A stretch of 64,000 nt of DNA from Elysia chlorotica. Its lineage: Eukaryota > Mollusca > Gastropoda > Plakobranchidae. The stretch covers positions 217,183 to 281,182 of the forward strand of contig RQTK01000679.1 in the NCBI GenBank assembly GCA_003991915.1, read 5' to 3'. Below, piece by piece: positions 12,066 to 24,500 of the stretch. The notes under the pieces are model-generated. The model was not told the origin of the DNA. It saw nothing but the letters and a program-made list of their open reading frames with translations, and did no database searches. Numbering within the stretch: the first letter of the stretch is position 1; each line of letters begins with the position of its first letter. Made by a program: the position numbers and the translations under genes.

Positions 12066-12875
12066 ACTCCTCCTCTTCCTCCTCAGCTTCCTTTTCACTC
12101 TGCCATAAGACCAACACACCTATCCTATGGTCGTTTACGAAATCTATAGAGTAGGCCTAAACAAACCTGGTAATAGAACTAATACTAACTAACATTGTAA
12201 CAATAAAAGTGGAATGGAATGCCTTGATCTTCTTTAACAATAATTATTCGATTGTCCTATTGTCTAACTTGTGCAGCTTATCAATGGTTTTAATGTGAAT
12301 GGGTAGACATGTATTGTCTCTATTTTTAAGTTTAATATCTTGTTCTTTCGAAGTTTGTTTGCTTCTTTCAATTATTTGACGCTAAGGAACGTATAAATTT
12401 TCGTGCAGGCCTACACCATATACATGCAATAATGTAGCAGAGAAGCGTGAAAATGGAGAATCACTATTCTTTTGGGGAGACAGTTACTTTAATTTTGATT
12501 GTGCGAACAAACAAAAAGCGTATTCGCTTCTTTGGAATGAACAGCCTAAGTGAGCGTATAGCTAACTCATTCTTGATAATTGGCTGTAAAAGTCGTGATA
12601 ACGAAAACTTTCATTAGAATGGGAGTTTATAAAAATCAACCAAAACTGATTTTGGGCAGGCTATACATGCGGGAATACCAGCACCGATCATTGTGACCTC
12701 GCATGTACCACAGAATAGAGTAGGCTTATCGGTTAGAATGGCCTAAAGGTCAGAATGACTGGTTCTCTATTTAAATCACATGAGACGGTCGGTAATGTTG
12801 AATTACATGTAAATTGTTTTTAATCATAGTTCATACTCGCCCTTTTTTCTCCAATCCTCCTTCTCCCTCACACTC

Positions 12876-12910
<35 letters not shown>

Positions 12911-12915
12911 GTCTT

Positions 12916-12986
<71 letters not shown>
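12876..12986. repeat. CT / TGTC / CT compound microsatellite
   Basis: (CT)n, then (TGTC)n at about 12914-12940, then (CT)n again. The same TGTC-CT pairing recurs at 63348-63514. Confidence 0.95.
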
Positions 12987-12988
<2 letters not shown>

Positions 12989-13149
12989 ATGTGCTAGATG
13001 TACACACAAAGATATGTGGAATGGAGATCTGTAGCAATGATGGCACCTTATGTCTATTTCATTTTCGGTCTATATTTCTTGTTCCTTCTGTGTTACTTTC
13101 TTATAACCCATACATGTATATGTATCTATACTGTGAGTTTGCTATTAAC

Positions 13150-13760
<611 letters not shown>

Positions 13761-14217
13761 TCTACTTATTTATCTGTAATGCTAAATTACCTGCTCCACC
13801 TCCCCTCTCTCTATGTAAATATTACTTTCATCTCGTTTTTTTTTAAAAACAATTCTGCGTGTGTTTCTTTGTACATGTATCTGCTATTTCAATACCACAA
13901 GACTGAGTCAATAATCAATACATCTTCTTTGTTACCCCATACACGTAGTTGCGTCGGTGAAACGGCATCAAACTTGACATAAAAATGTCTCATGTTATTA
14001 CAAAAAAAAAATCTCCAGCCTTAGATGCTAAAAATAAATAGTAATGTCTCTAATCTTAAAAAAAAAACAACAACGCCCCCCCTCCCCCCCCCTCTCCCAA
14101 TTTGATGATGAAAAGGATGGGACATAGTAACTTTTCAAAGAAAATATTTTTAATGAATTTAAATCCAGGTAGTACAAATCATGTGAGCCCCAAGTCGAAC
14201 CAGCACCAAGCCACAAG

Positions 14218-15147
14218 ATGAGGTCTCACTCGAGCAGCAGGCACCGTCGAGGTACGGCACGGGCTGGTGCCACAGCCGCCGACTGCCTGAGGAGTTTCGG
14301 GGGATTCTCGGTCCTGTGCGGGGCGGCCGCCCTGGTGACCATGATGGTGGTCATGTCAAGTGCCCCCTCGGCCCAGGTGCGCGCGGCGCCGCTTCTGTTT
14401 GTAGAGGAACCCATGATCGTGTCCAAAGAACTTATCACAGGTTAGATCACGGCTGTTATTATATTCAAATTACATTGTAATAACTTGAGATTTGGTTTGT
14501 TGGCTTCTTAACGTTCACTTCCAGCTACTAGATTATATCTCAGATGAGCCCCTAGACCAAATTTTAAAAATACACAGAGACAAAGCGTGAGATCTTGCCC
14601 CAGCCTAATTATACTGAAAGTGACACCGACCGAACAGTAAGGAACGAAGAGGCATCGAACCGGGCACCTCCCGAGTTGAAGTGACGCACCCTACCTTCAA
14701 TTGCTACTGCTGAGTGCTATATGCGCTTTCATTTTCAATGTCTTTACTTTTCTGTCATATAGTTTATATTTGAATATCCTGTTGTTGTTATTATTATTGA
14801 TCCAGCGACGTATGGGCTTTCGCCCTTCGGTCCAATGCCATGTAATGAAAGTTGTCCTCAGCTGTTGAGTAGTTGCGTAGATAGGGTGTTATCGAGGTTT
14901 GGTCTCAGAGGGAGGAGGGCGTACGAAAAGGTGGTGCTCCACAGATTCATACATGTAGTCACATAGCGGGCATACTGGATGTTCAGAAAATTCAAAATCA
15001 CGGACTAGTCTTATAAAACGGACACATATGATAAAGGTCAAAGTGCCAGCACCATCTTAAAAGAAACTCATTGGCTTCCAATAAAAGAGCAAACTATATA
15101 ATAACAATGTTTACATATCAAAGTCTCCATTTTTCCATCTTACTTGA

Positions 15148-15196
<49 letters not shown>

Positions 15197-18100
15197 TTTT
15201 TTGTAGCACATAATAAATATGGGAACATTCCCAACATTATCGAGGCAAGGGTCATTCAGAGCCATTCCTGCTGCCTCTGTCACATGGGGCTGACGGAAGG
15301 ATTTAGGATTATATATCTACTCACAGTAATGAGAGCCAAAATTAAACACAGAACAGAGACGTGTCACGTCCTGGCGCCGATGCAAGGATTCTGTCAGGAT
15401 CTCCAGATATTCTTGGCTGGTCAAACTGATGGAACATCTACATGTATTATCCGCAAGGTTTGGACTTGAGTGGGGTAGGGGGGGGGGGCACAATATGTAC
15501 ACCACCAATCACAAGAAGAAAAGGAAATAGATGAAAGGAGGCACCTACTCAAGGGAGAGTAGAGTATTGGGTTGGTAAGGCTCATAGTCATAGCGTTTAC
15601 CAGACGCCTGTGGATTCTGCAGCCTGCACCTCATTTTGGATGAGATCCCAACCTAACCCTTTTCCGGTTTTACCGCTAGACATTCGGTCGCGCCTCATGT
15701 GAACTTAGTGGAAACAGGGAGTACCAGTGTATAGAAAGATACACTCGTGAAGGCCCTCACATGTAGACATAGTTGAGTAGAAGAGGCGATGCAAGTATGT
15801 CCAACCTTTGTTCTATAGAGGAAACAGGAAGCTGGCAAACAGCAGCGATCACTACCCCTTGACAGGAGAGGCTTTTGGTTGCGCATCACTGCCTTCATCA
15901 CCATCATCATTAACATCATCATCATCATCAGCAGCATTATCATCTTCATATGCCTTACTCTATAGCGTTGGCGATTATGTCCTTCCACGCCGTTCGATCC
16001 CTTGTTGCCTTCATACCCGCCGCTGTCTTCCCCGGTTCCTTTTCCTTCAAGCATTCATGTTATAATGAGGTGTTCTTTTTCTCCTCTCATATCATGCCCT
16101 ATAAATGACGACTGACGTTTTAGTATTTTATTAATAAGATATATTCCTGAGTCTGCCTCATTGAAGACAGTTTTGTGGCACAAGGTATACAAAGCATTCG
16201 CCTAAGAAACCACAACTCTACGGCGTTAAGTTTCTTTTGTGCTTGTTTGGAACCCATAAAAGCGTCGCACCCATACATTAAAATGTGTTCTATTTAGCAT
16301 AGTAGGGCCTTTTTTCTCGTTTACATTAAAAGAAACTTGTTCGTAAGAACACGTTTCGTCTTTCCGATATTCATTTTTGCCTGGGCCATTCTAGACATGT
16401 CTGTGTTGTTTCGGCCGTCGCTTGTGATGTGAGTTCCAAGGTATTTGAGTCTCGCACTGCTTCAGTTTAGAGCCGCCGATGTAAATATTGCTTTGTGCTG
16501 TCTTGGTGTTACAATCTATATCGTGACTTCTGTTTCACTTTCGGCTATCAGAACCGTGTAATCTGCGTACCTTAAATTGTTTATGTTAAGGCCACCTATC
16601 TTGATTTCTGGGTGACTCTCCAGCTCTCTCATGATATTTTTGCTATACAACAAAAACAAGTCAGGTGACAAAATGCAGCCCTGTCGAACGCCTCATTTTA
16701 TCTTTAGAAAAGAGCTCCTTTCATTTACACATTCATTGCAACCCAGCAGAGATTCCTAATACTGTAGTTCTTAAATCGTATCCGTCAAACTTCAGGTGCA
16801 TTAGCTGATCAAACAGTTCGTTATGTTTAACTCTGTCAAAGGCTTTTGTATAATCGATAAATCATAAATGAATATCACTGCCTTCACCTTCCCCATTTGA
16901 AGATCTTAAAAAAAATCTGTTCCCTAAGTTTCTATTCCATCAGCAAAGGTAATTTCCATTTCAACAACGTAATAAAATATATATGATAGATGTTCGACGA
17001 TTGGAATTTTCAATGCTGCTTGAGGATTGACTCGTCGCGAAGACCAACTTCCGAATTGTACTTGCATCAGTTAAGCATCAATATGATTTAAAGATCTAAA
17101 GCTCAAAACCATATCATCTGACATAAATATATATAATAACGATGTTACACGAGCAGACACCCCCCCCTCCATCCCCATACCACCTCCCCCCCCCCTTTAC
17201 TCCCCATCCCCCCCCCCCCTCACTCTAACTCGTAGGGCTCACAGCTAACCGGACCGGATCAAAAATGCCAGAATCTTCAACTTGATGAAGGCGGGCATAC
17301 ACCAAAGAAGAAGAAGAAGAAGAATCTGACATACATATATATAATAACGATGTTACATGAGCAGACTGAAATCGTGATAACTTATGAAATAATTATGTTC
17401 AACAGAAAATAATGTCTATTTTAATCTTGAATTATGGAAGATTAACCCAAGTGACGATATCCGACCTTCCCACACTTCTCAACTCCCCCTTGCTAGGAGC
17501 GTGTGTAGACAATACAGGCGTGGAGCGGGCTGACCTGGCCGAGTGGACGAGCTCTGCCGGAGCCTGTGACAAGGTGGTGTGTCACGTGGAGCCATCTGGA
17601 AACTACACAGTTACCCACGAGTGAGCCTTAGAAGTTAGATACTAGCTCTGGTGACTGTTGTATATATGCACAATATGTAGATCATATTTCATGATGATAT
17701 TCTGAAAACCAAAGGCTACTTACTGCTTGTTTTTAAGTTTTAGTGGTTATATTTAAGGCTGAATAAAAAATTGTAACTTTCTAACCATACACAATACATC
17801 CTAGAATAAAAAAATCTCAATAGATTGATGGTGGTACAATGTAGTGTCTATGGATGTAAATGCTTGCTATTATGTACAGTATACAGGTACATGATGAGTG
17901 ATGCTGTTAGAACTATACTTCAAAGTTTTATACATATTATTATCACCCATCAGTTGAAGCAGCAATAGTGGGTTCAGTACCAAAAGTAGTAAAAATGGTC
18001 AGGCAAACACAGAATAAGTCAAAGTGTGTTGGATTTATGACTCTATGGCTTTACAAGTTGGTAATCAAGAATCTAATGAGAAAAATTATTTGTGGGTCAT

Positions 18101-19901
18101 GAAAAAGGGCAAAAGGGCAAATTGTTGTAACAAAAGATTAACATAATGTTTTTAAAACAAGTTTAGTTTTCGAGGGAATAGAAAGAGGAAAAATAAGGAG
18201 AAAAGGAAAAAACAGAATTATTTATCATTATTTGTCATTGAGCAGTGCAAGAAATGACTTAGAGGACTACACATTTAAAATAACTATTTATTGCTCCTCT
18301 GCACTTTCTGATATCATTTTGTTCATTGTGCTTCAACAGCTGCAGGCCCCGAGAGCCGTATGAAAATCCAGACTCTGTGAATTGTGAGTGGATCTCGAAC
18401 AGTTCAGCAACATACCCTGACTGTTGCCCAGAGCTCTCGTGTAGCACAGCCACGCCTCTCTCAACTATAGACCCACTACGTGAGTTGGTTATGAATAGAG
18501 CCTTGTAACTGCAGAATCTGAATGTTAAAATGTTAAAATGCTAAGTGGTTGGCTAAATTTCCCTGTGACAACTCTTTCTGCTCTATTATTGCCAGATTGA
18601 TTTCAATATTGAGAAAGGCAAGTCTCACCAGTATGTGCTCTATATAATCATGTTATACAATTTTAATGATTAAAAAGTAGTTACCTTTAAGTTTAACACA
18701 GCTTTGAAAATTTTGTTCATAAAATAACATAAGAAATTCTTATAAGCTCTAACAACAAAAAACATTTAAAAAATTTCAGTGAAAAAACAATGCAAAATTA
18801 TTAAACTTAAGCAGATCTTCTATTTTCACATTCAGCACGAGTCCAAACAGTGATAATTCATACACAAACACTTGGAACATTCGACTTGGATCTTAAGTAT
18901 TTAAAATAGTGAGCAACACAGCAAAGACAAAGTCAATACAAAATTTTCAGAGTTGTTTTACTATGCTCCAATAAGTTAGGAAGTTTAACTAGTATAATTT
19001 ATCAAACGCATATCACTATACTTTGTTCATCAAGTAACTCATGAGCACAGTGCTTGCAATTAAAAAGTTGAATATACAAGCACATTGCATAGATTGCTAT
19101 GTAAAAATTAAAACCAGTTCCATTGGCAGTTTTAAAAGGAATTACCATGGAACAATTATCTTAAACACTTTACCTTTCAAATTTTCTGAATACATAAAAC
19201 AAGTATCATGCAATTACTGAACTGCCATTCCCTTCTCAAACTCATATGCACATTGTGAAACACTGGTACTGTAAGCACTACAGGCTGCACGTGACAATCT
19301 CAATATTCCTCAGTTTGCTATGACTTGGCAAGTACATTTGCCTGTGGATTCTGGTACAACATAACAGGTGGATGCAATGACACATCAGCTTTTATGTACA
19401 ATGTCAGTCAGGTCTATTGCAGAGACACCTGTGGGTAAGCTCAATATACTCAAACCACATTATTGTGTGAGATACATACAAGCATAATTATGTTACAGCT
19501 GTATCTGACTTGCATGAAAAAAAAATGTCTTTCGGGATGAAAAGTTTGCCAATGCAACCAAATGATGAATAACAAAGTTTGGTGACATCGGTAAAGGACA
19601 GCAAACAGAAAGTGTATGTGATCTGATTGGTGAAAGAAGCAAACTTGTTATTAAATTTCTATGTCGCGAGAAACAATTCTATGCTTATTTTTCTTTTCTA
19701 TGATCTCCTTTTAAAAATTTTGAACAAAAATATAATTGATTGTTTATAAACATAAATTTTATTTAATATTGATGTTCATAATATAAATATGCAAATACAG
19801 AAAAAAAAAAAACATTTTAGGCAAACAAAAAAAAAGTAGACTAAATTTTAAATGTATAATAATTTATATATTTCTGTTTCTTTATTTTCAGGTTGTGTTG
19901 A
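14218..19901 (+). CDS. secreted cysteine-rich protein with SVWC module and ShKT-like module, 5 exons
   Basis: The exons are 14218-14440, 17497-17620, 18340-18479, 19314-19434 and 19892-19901. All introns are GT-AG, phases agree, and the product is 205 residues. Residues 1-27 are basic/Ser-rich. A hydrophobic stretch at about 28-50, followed by an SAPSA-type small-residue site, is consistent with a signal peptide with a long n-region. Residues 77-150 carry eight cysteines (77, 98, 103, 117, 131, 144, 145, 150) with Trp91 and the YPDCCP signature typical of a single-domain von Willebrand factor C module. Residues 164-205 carry six cysteines (164, 173, 183, 198, 202, 205) with Asp166 and ending RDTCGLC, an ShKT-like layout, though the third spacing (14 residues) is long. 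Four N-glycosylation sequons are visible (N110, N136, N178, N184). SVWC proteins are often secreted stress or immune factors. I infer an extracellular role and claim nothing more. Exon 1 is GC-rich, unlike its flanks. Confidence 0.8.
14990..15135 (+). pseudogene. LINE reverse transcriptase scrap
   Basis: A plus-strand frame reads DKGQSASTILKETHWLPIKE, which contains the HWLPI signature common near the end of CR1/L2-type reverse transcriptases. It is short and stops soon afterwards. Confidence 0.4.
15150..15193. repeat. AAT trinucleotide array
   Basis: About 44 bases of (AAT)n. Confidence 0.95.
15930..16870 (-). pseudogene. degenerate non-LTR retrotransposon reverse transcriptase
   Basis: On the minus strand, in several broken frames, one reads FIDYTKAFDRVKHNELFDQL (RT domain), QGCILSPDLF, INNLRYADYTVLIAESE (the YADD catalytic box changed to YADY), LKYLGTHITSDG, HILMYGC, ELWFLRRML and TRDRTAWKDIIANA. 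The order matches endonuclease/RT LINEs. Stops and frameshifts make it inactive. A CAT/ATG microsatellite at 15896-15935 follows its 3' end. Confidence 0.8.
17621..19891 (+). other. introns 2-4 of the SVWC/ShKT gene
   Basis: Introns are 17621-18339, 18480-19313 and 19435-19891. They are AT-rich, with no repeat or nested gene I can identify. Confidence 0.7.
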
Positions 19902-20388
19902 GCATCAATACAGATTAGACAAAGTCTACATTTGTAATGGATTTCTTTGATTATAATATAAGATATGCACATAGATGTTTTCTAATTTATGTTTTACAAT
20001 AGCTTTATATAGCCTTAATGCTGTGATTCTATAAAAATAATTCTCTCCACAAACGCAATTCATGTAACAAAATCACAATCTGTTGATTAATTACAAAATA
20101 TAATAGTATTTTCATAAACCATATATTGGCGTTAAATCCAAAATAAGGAATGTCATTACTTCGATATATAAAGAATTTTTTTTTATTTGCCATGAGACAT
20201 TATGCATTTTTCCTGAAAGTGTATGATAGCCAATGAAATTAACTTAAATAATCATGAATTGCTCTATACTTTTCTTAAACAAAGATTTTGAACATTTTAC
20301 AGGACCATTCATGGATTCCAACAAAAGATCCTTAATGGATATAACTTTCTTACAGATTTTCTTATGTGCAAAATCATTTTATGCCTAT

Positions 20389-20394
20389 AATAAA
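20389..20394 (+). promoter_or_regulatory. candidate polyadenylation signal of the SVWC/ShKT gene
   Basis: AATAAA lies about 490 bases after the stop at 19899-19901. The surrounding sequence is very AT-rich, so chance occurrence is possible. Confidence 0.3.
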
Positions 20395-20848
20395 AAAAAT
20401 ACATTCATTAACTAATCCCATTGTTCTATTATCTTCATGTATTCCTTACTAATGCAATGGCAACTACTTTTCATTAATAAATTCAGATGGTAACAAACAG
20501 AGCATCTTGTTTTTAGAGTCTTCCTAAATATTTACGAAGTAATAATGTAAAAACTCTTTTTTTTTTGCACCTAAAAAATGCCTGAATATAGCTTGCTTTT
20601 TATTATCACCCCTAAATTATTAAAAAAAATTTGTGAACAAAATTAATGCTCAAGTTAAGAAATTTTAAAATAGAAAAGTAATAGCTGTCAACTTGAAACT
20701 CACAACCTTGATGATACATATACTTAGCTTAAACAAAAATAAAAGAAGAGATGGCACATTTAAAAAATATTCCCCTGTTGGTTGTGTCAGCCTTTAGATT
20801 AATTTTAACTTTTCAAATAAAAGTTTCTCAATTTGAAAGTTTTTTCAA

Positions 20849-21031
20849 CTAGAAGTGAACTTTTATGCACTCCAAGATATCTAGTTTTCTACCTTTTGCT
20901 TTAGAAATATTGCAGTCAATTATCTCACAATTAATTTTGCTGCACAAAGTCCATGGTTCTTCACTTCGCCCACAATACTGAAATGATTCACACCTGAGTT
21001 TAAATGGACTGCTGTTGCCCTCTTTTTTCAT
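20849..21031 (-). other. six-cysteine ORF, possible unassigned exon
   Basis: An ATG-initiated reading frame of 60 codons plus TAG lies on the minus strand, 512 bases beyond the PARS2 stop. It follows a pyrimidine-rich stretch and CCCTAG, which would serve as a splice acceptor one base before A-G-ATG. The peptide has six cysteines within about 45 residues (RCESFQYCGRS, WTLCSKINCEIIDCN, ILECIKV). I do not recognise the family. It may be the last exon of an unseen minus-strand transcript, a remnant, or chance inside the PARS2 3' UTR. No signal peptide is visible in the exon itself. Confidence 0.3.
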
Positions 21032-21542
21032 CTCTAGGGTCAGAAGAAGCAATCTCCTGTCTATAAAGTATTATTACAAACACATACATACACACACATA
21101 CACACATGAACACTAGTGACTTTTAAGTAGCGAGATTCTAAGGGAACTAATTTTTTTTTGTGCAACACAAAGAAACAAACATTTAGTAAAATGTATAATT
21201 TGAAACTTTTTAATTCAAGTTCTTGGATTGAACTGTGTAATTAAACAACTATTGACTAACCTGTTACATAAGAGTTTTAAGCATCTCCTCTTCATTCCAT
21301 TGAATATAATTATAGTATTCATATAATGTATGCTGCCTGGTTTTCCCAATAATTATATCTTGATGGAAAAGTTTAATGTCACTAAAAAATGGCTACAAAA
21401 TGCACATCAGCGTTTGAAAAGCTACGGTGAAGAGTGAAGTAGTTTTAAGAGGATTTTCTTGTAGGAGCATCTGAACCTGTGTTATAATTGTTATGTTGTA
21501 GCAAAAGAAACAAGAAGCCAGAACTGATAGCTTCCTCAAGTG

Positions 21543-24500
21543 CTATATTGTCTGAATTTGGTCAGCAAAGGCCATCAGCTGGTCTTTGCTCATGAAAGTG
21601 GTCTCCCTTGTAGCAGTTTCTACAACTTCATACAGCGCCGGAGATTCCAAGGCCTAAAAAGATAAATATAAAAAAAAGAACATTGAACTCATGGACAAAA
21701 GTAACAGCCATGATAGGTAGTGACAGGTATAGGTGAATAATGTTAATGTAATAAAGGGTATCATTTTGATTAATAAATGGTATTGAATCAAGACAAAAAT
21801 ACCAACAAATGATATAATCCTGAATAGGAATAAACCTTACTAATCTTACCTTCACTCCTAAAATGATTGTGTATGGATATCCCAGTCGATCAGCATCTAC
21901 CTGCCTGCGCCCAATGGTCAGATTCATGCGATCGTCTATGACAACTTCTCCTTGCAAATGGCGTCTCTGGGTCAGAGAATCACTGAGAGACTCTGCGGCA
22001 GTAAGGTAGTCTTCACCACGACTGCCATCCTAGAGGAAAATTGCACATATTTATTTTTAGTTAAAGGTCATATAAGTAAGTAAAGTTAGTCCGAGCCTAA
22101 TTTTTGGTATAATTATTTAATTGATTTTTTTTCTTTTCGTTGTTTCAAAACATTAAAACCAACAGGTAAATTATGTCTTCTAAAAGTTTTTTTTTATTTT
22201 ACGGCAGCAAAGAATTTTCTTTCCACATGATGAAAAGACAAAAGGTTCTTAACTTGAACTAATTTAACAACATTATTTTAAGTTCACATTGTCTAAAACT
22301 GTTCAAATCTTACCTTTACAAAATTTATAATACCTGTAAAGTACCACAAAGTTAACCACAAGAATGGGTTCTCAATGGGGCGCCAACATACAAACTCTAA
22401 AGCAGGTCCATACATGCTGTGTTAAACCAATTTTAGAGCACAGCTCTTAAGTATTTGCCACAGAATCATCATCACAACTTGAAAAGCTCAACAAAGTACC
22501 GTACAAAATGCATAGGTCTCAGAATAATCAGTGGAAGCATTACTTATAAGATTGTTTTACAAGCTGAAAAATATTAAGGTTTGCAAGGCCATCCAATGCA
22601 CACAAAAATATTCGAACTTAATTCCTATTGCATCAAAAGATCTAGTTTTAAGAAAACATCAAAATCAATGTCAGATAGTCATGCCAACGTCATGACCCAA
22701 AAAGCAGACGAAATTGAGCTCCTACATCCAACTACAGTGGAAACCTCATAAAATAAAGTGTGATAAATCAAATTTCTCATAAACCTAAATTTGCAAGAGA
22801 ATAGGTCTTTTTTTTTCTCTCTCTGGGTCTATTGAAATCAGACTCATAATTCCCAGTTTTCCTGGTTTGATTGTCTTAATTCGACATTCGGGCCACCCAT
22901 AGGCATTACACAAGTAATATCTGTCAAGCAGAATTCAGTCCTAATTGTTGCCTAAGACATGCATTTAGAAGGAGTTGAGTTGGGAGAAGGTTACTTTAGT
23001 ACGAATTATGAGGACATGATCATATAATTTGTACCCTGAAATATGTAAAATTATCACAGAAATTGCAGGGGTCCAAAAACATCTGAAAGCAGATTCTATC
23101 CTAGAATCCAAAGCCCTGGACTACATACACGAGAATTATCCCTCTGAAACCTGGTACCATGTCTACAAGGATGGTTTAGCTGAAAATGCAACCAGAAATG
23201 GAGGCTCAGGAATAGTAATAAAATATTCAGATGGGTAATCTGAAAAACATTTCTTTCCCTGTAGGCAAACTGTCATCCAATTTCTATGCAGAGCTCCATG
23301 CGATCCAGGAAGCAACCACCCTACCTCTAGATAATAATGACACCATTGATAAAGACATTATTATCCAAGTGATTGACGTGCAGCCCTCCAGTCTATTCAA
23401 TCTGGAATTAGAGACAACATGACAGAAACAATCCTACAAAATTTAGGCTAGTTAGCAAGGACAAATTCCGTAACCATGTAGTTAATTCCAGCTCACTGTG
23501 GTCTGTCTGTTAAAGATCAGCAGCACTCTTTTCTATGAATGCAAAGACAACCCTCAAACTCCAGAACATGTCCTCATGGCATGCCACTCTTATTCCCAGC
23601 TCAGGCAAACAATATGGCCTTCAGATACAACACTGGAGCAGAATACTGGAAAAAAATACAACAGACTGCCTCTTTCATCCAGGCGGCCAAACTGAAAATT
23701 CTAAAGATTTGGGCATATGAACGCAGAAGAGGAAGAAGAATAACCACAAGACATTAAAGATGTGCACTCTATCTAGCCAAAGGCAAAATTTAACTTATTG
23801 ACCTAACACCAAACATTTTTTCAGGAATATCTCAAAGATACCTTTTTAGGTATAATGTAAATCTGGTGGGGTGCTATCAAGCCAGGCCATCTGATCCCAG
23901 TCTCTGTAGACAAAGCTTCAAGAGTAGCCTGCAGAATTCTTGTAATGCCAAGACCATAGCATCCCATATGGAAATCACTTATATTATGAATGACAAAGAG
24001 AAAAAAATATATGTATATTATTAACTCATGGTCACCACATAAAAGTACATTTAATTGGTAAAAGATTATGATCATAAATATAGAGTTGGAGGAATTTGTT
24101 GCACAAAATTGTTTGTGATGACAAGTAGGAAAGTGAGCAAATCCCATTTTCGAACATAATGTTAGAAAAACTTTTCTCTCATCAACGTTAGTAATAGAAC
24201 AATGTTGTAATAGCTCAAAAGCTTCAAGAAATTTTCCACATTGAGAACATTTTAATATCAACATATTTTTTTTAACTGAACCCTCCCTTTCTGTAGTAAA
24301 GAAAACCAAACATAATTTGAACTAGCTAAATTTTAGGAGTTACTTTAAAAATACTGAACTGCACAACACATATGTGGATAGGTGACAAAATGAAAATCTG
24401 ATCTGAATATGGTGTGTTTGTTGCTATTGTTGATCCAGTGATGTATGGGCTTTCGCCATTCGATCCAATGCCATGTAGTAAAAAATGCACATTATTTTTC

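Larger units (their letters stand above)
14783..15925. repeat. dispersed repeat, copy 1 (interrupted)
   Basis: Left part 14790-14990 (ATGGGCTTTCGCCCTTCGG, CAGCTGTTGAGTAGTTGCG, GGTGTTATCGAGGTTTGGTC) and right part 15595-15925 (GTGAACTTAGTGGAAACAGG, GGAGAGGCTTTTGGTTGCGC) match the continuous copy at 24425-25100. About 600 extra bases lie between them, including LINE-like and AAT-array sequence. Confidence 0.75.
14441..17496 (+). other. intron 1 of the SVWC/ShKT gene
   Basis: A 3.06-kb phase 1 intron packed with decayed repeats: a dispersed repeat shared with 24425-25100, a plus-strand LINE scrap, AAT and CAT arrays, a minus-strand LINE relic, C-rich runs at 17161-17220, and a 40-base direct repeat (17118-17158 and 17326-17366). 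Confidence 0.7.
19902..21542. other. convergent 3' intergenic region
   Basis: The 3' ends of the SVWC/ShKT gene (plus) and PARS2 (minus) face each other here. It is very AT-rich. The only coding-like object is the six-cysteine ORF at 20849-21031. Confidence 0.6.

Noticed and set aside
17640..19300. Additional exons between SVWC exons 2 and 4
   Set aside because: The exon chain already joins in phase and completes both cysteine modules; no other acceptor/donor pair gave an open, cysteine-compatible segment.
23821..24309. A 162-codon minus-strand frame
   Set aside because: Only its downstream part is coding (PARS2 exon 11 from 23977). The upstream part is intron read-through before the acceptor.
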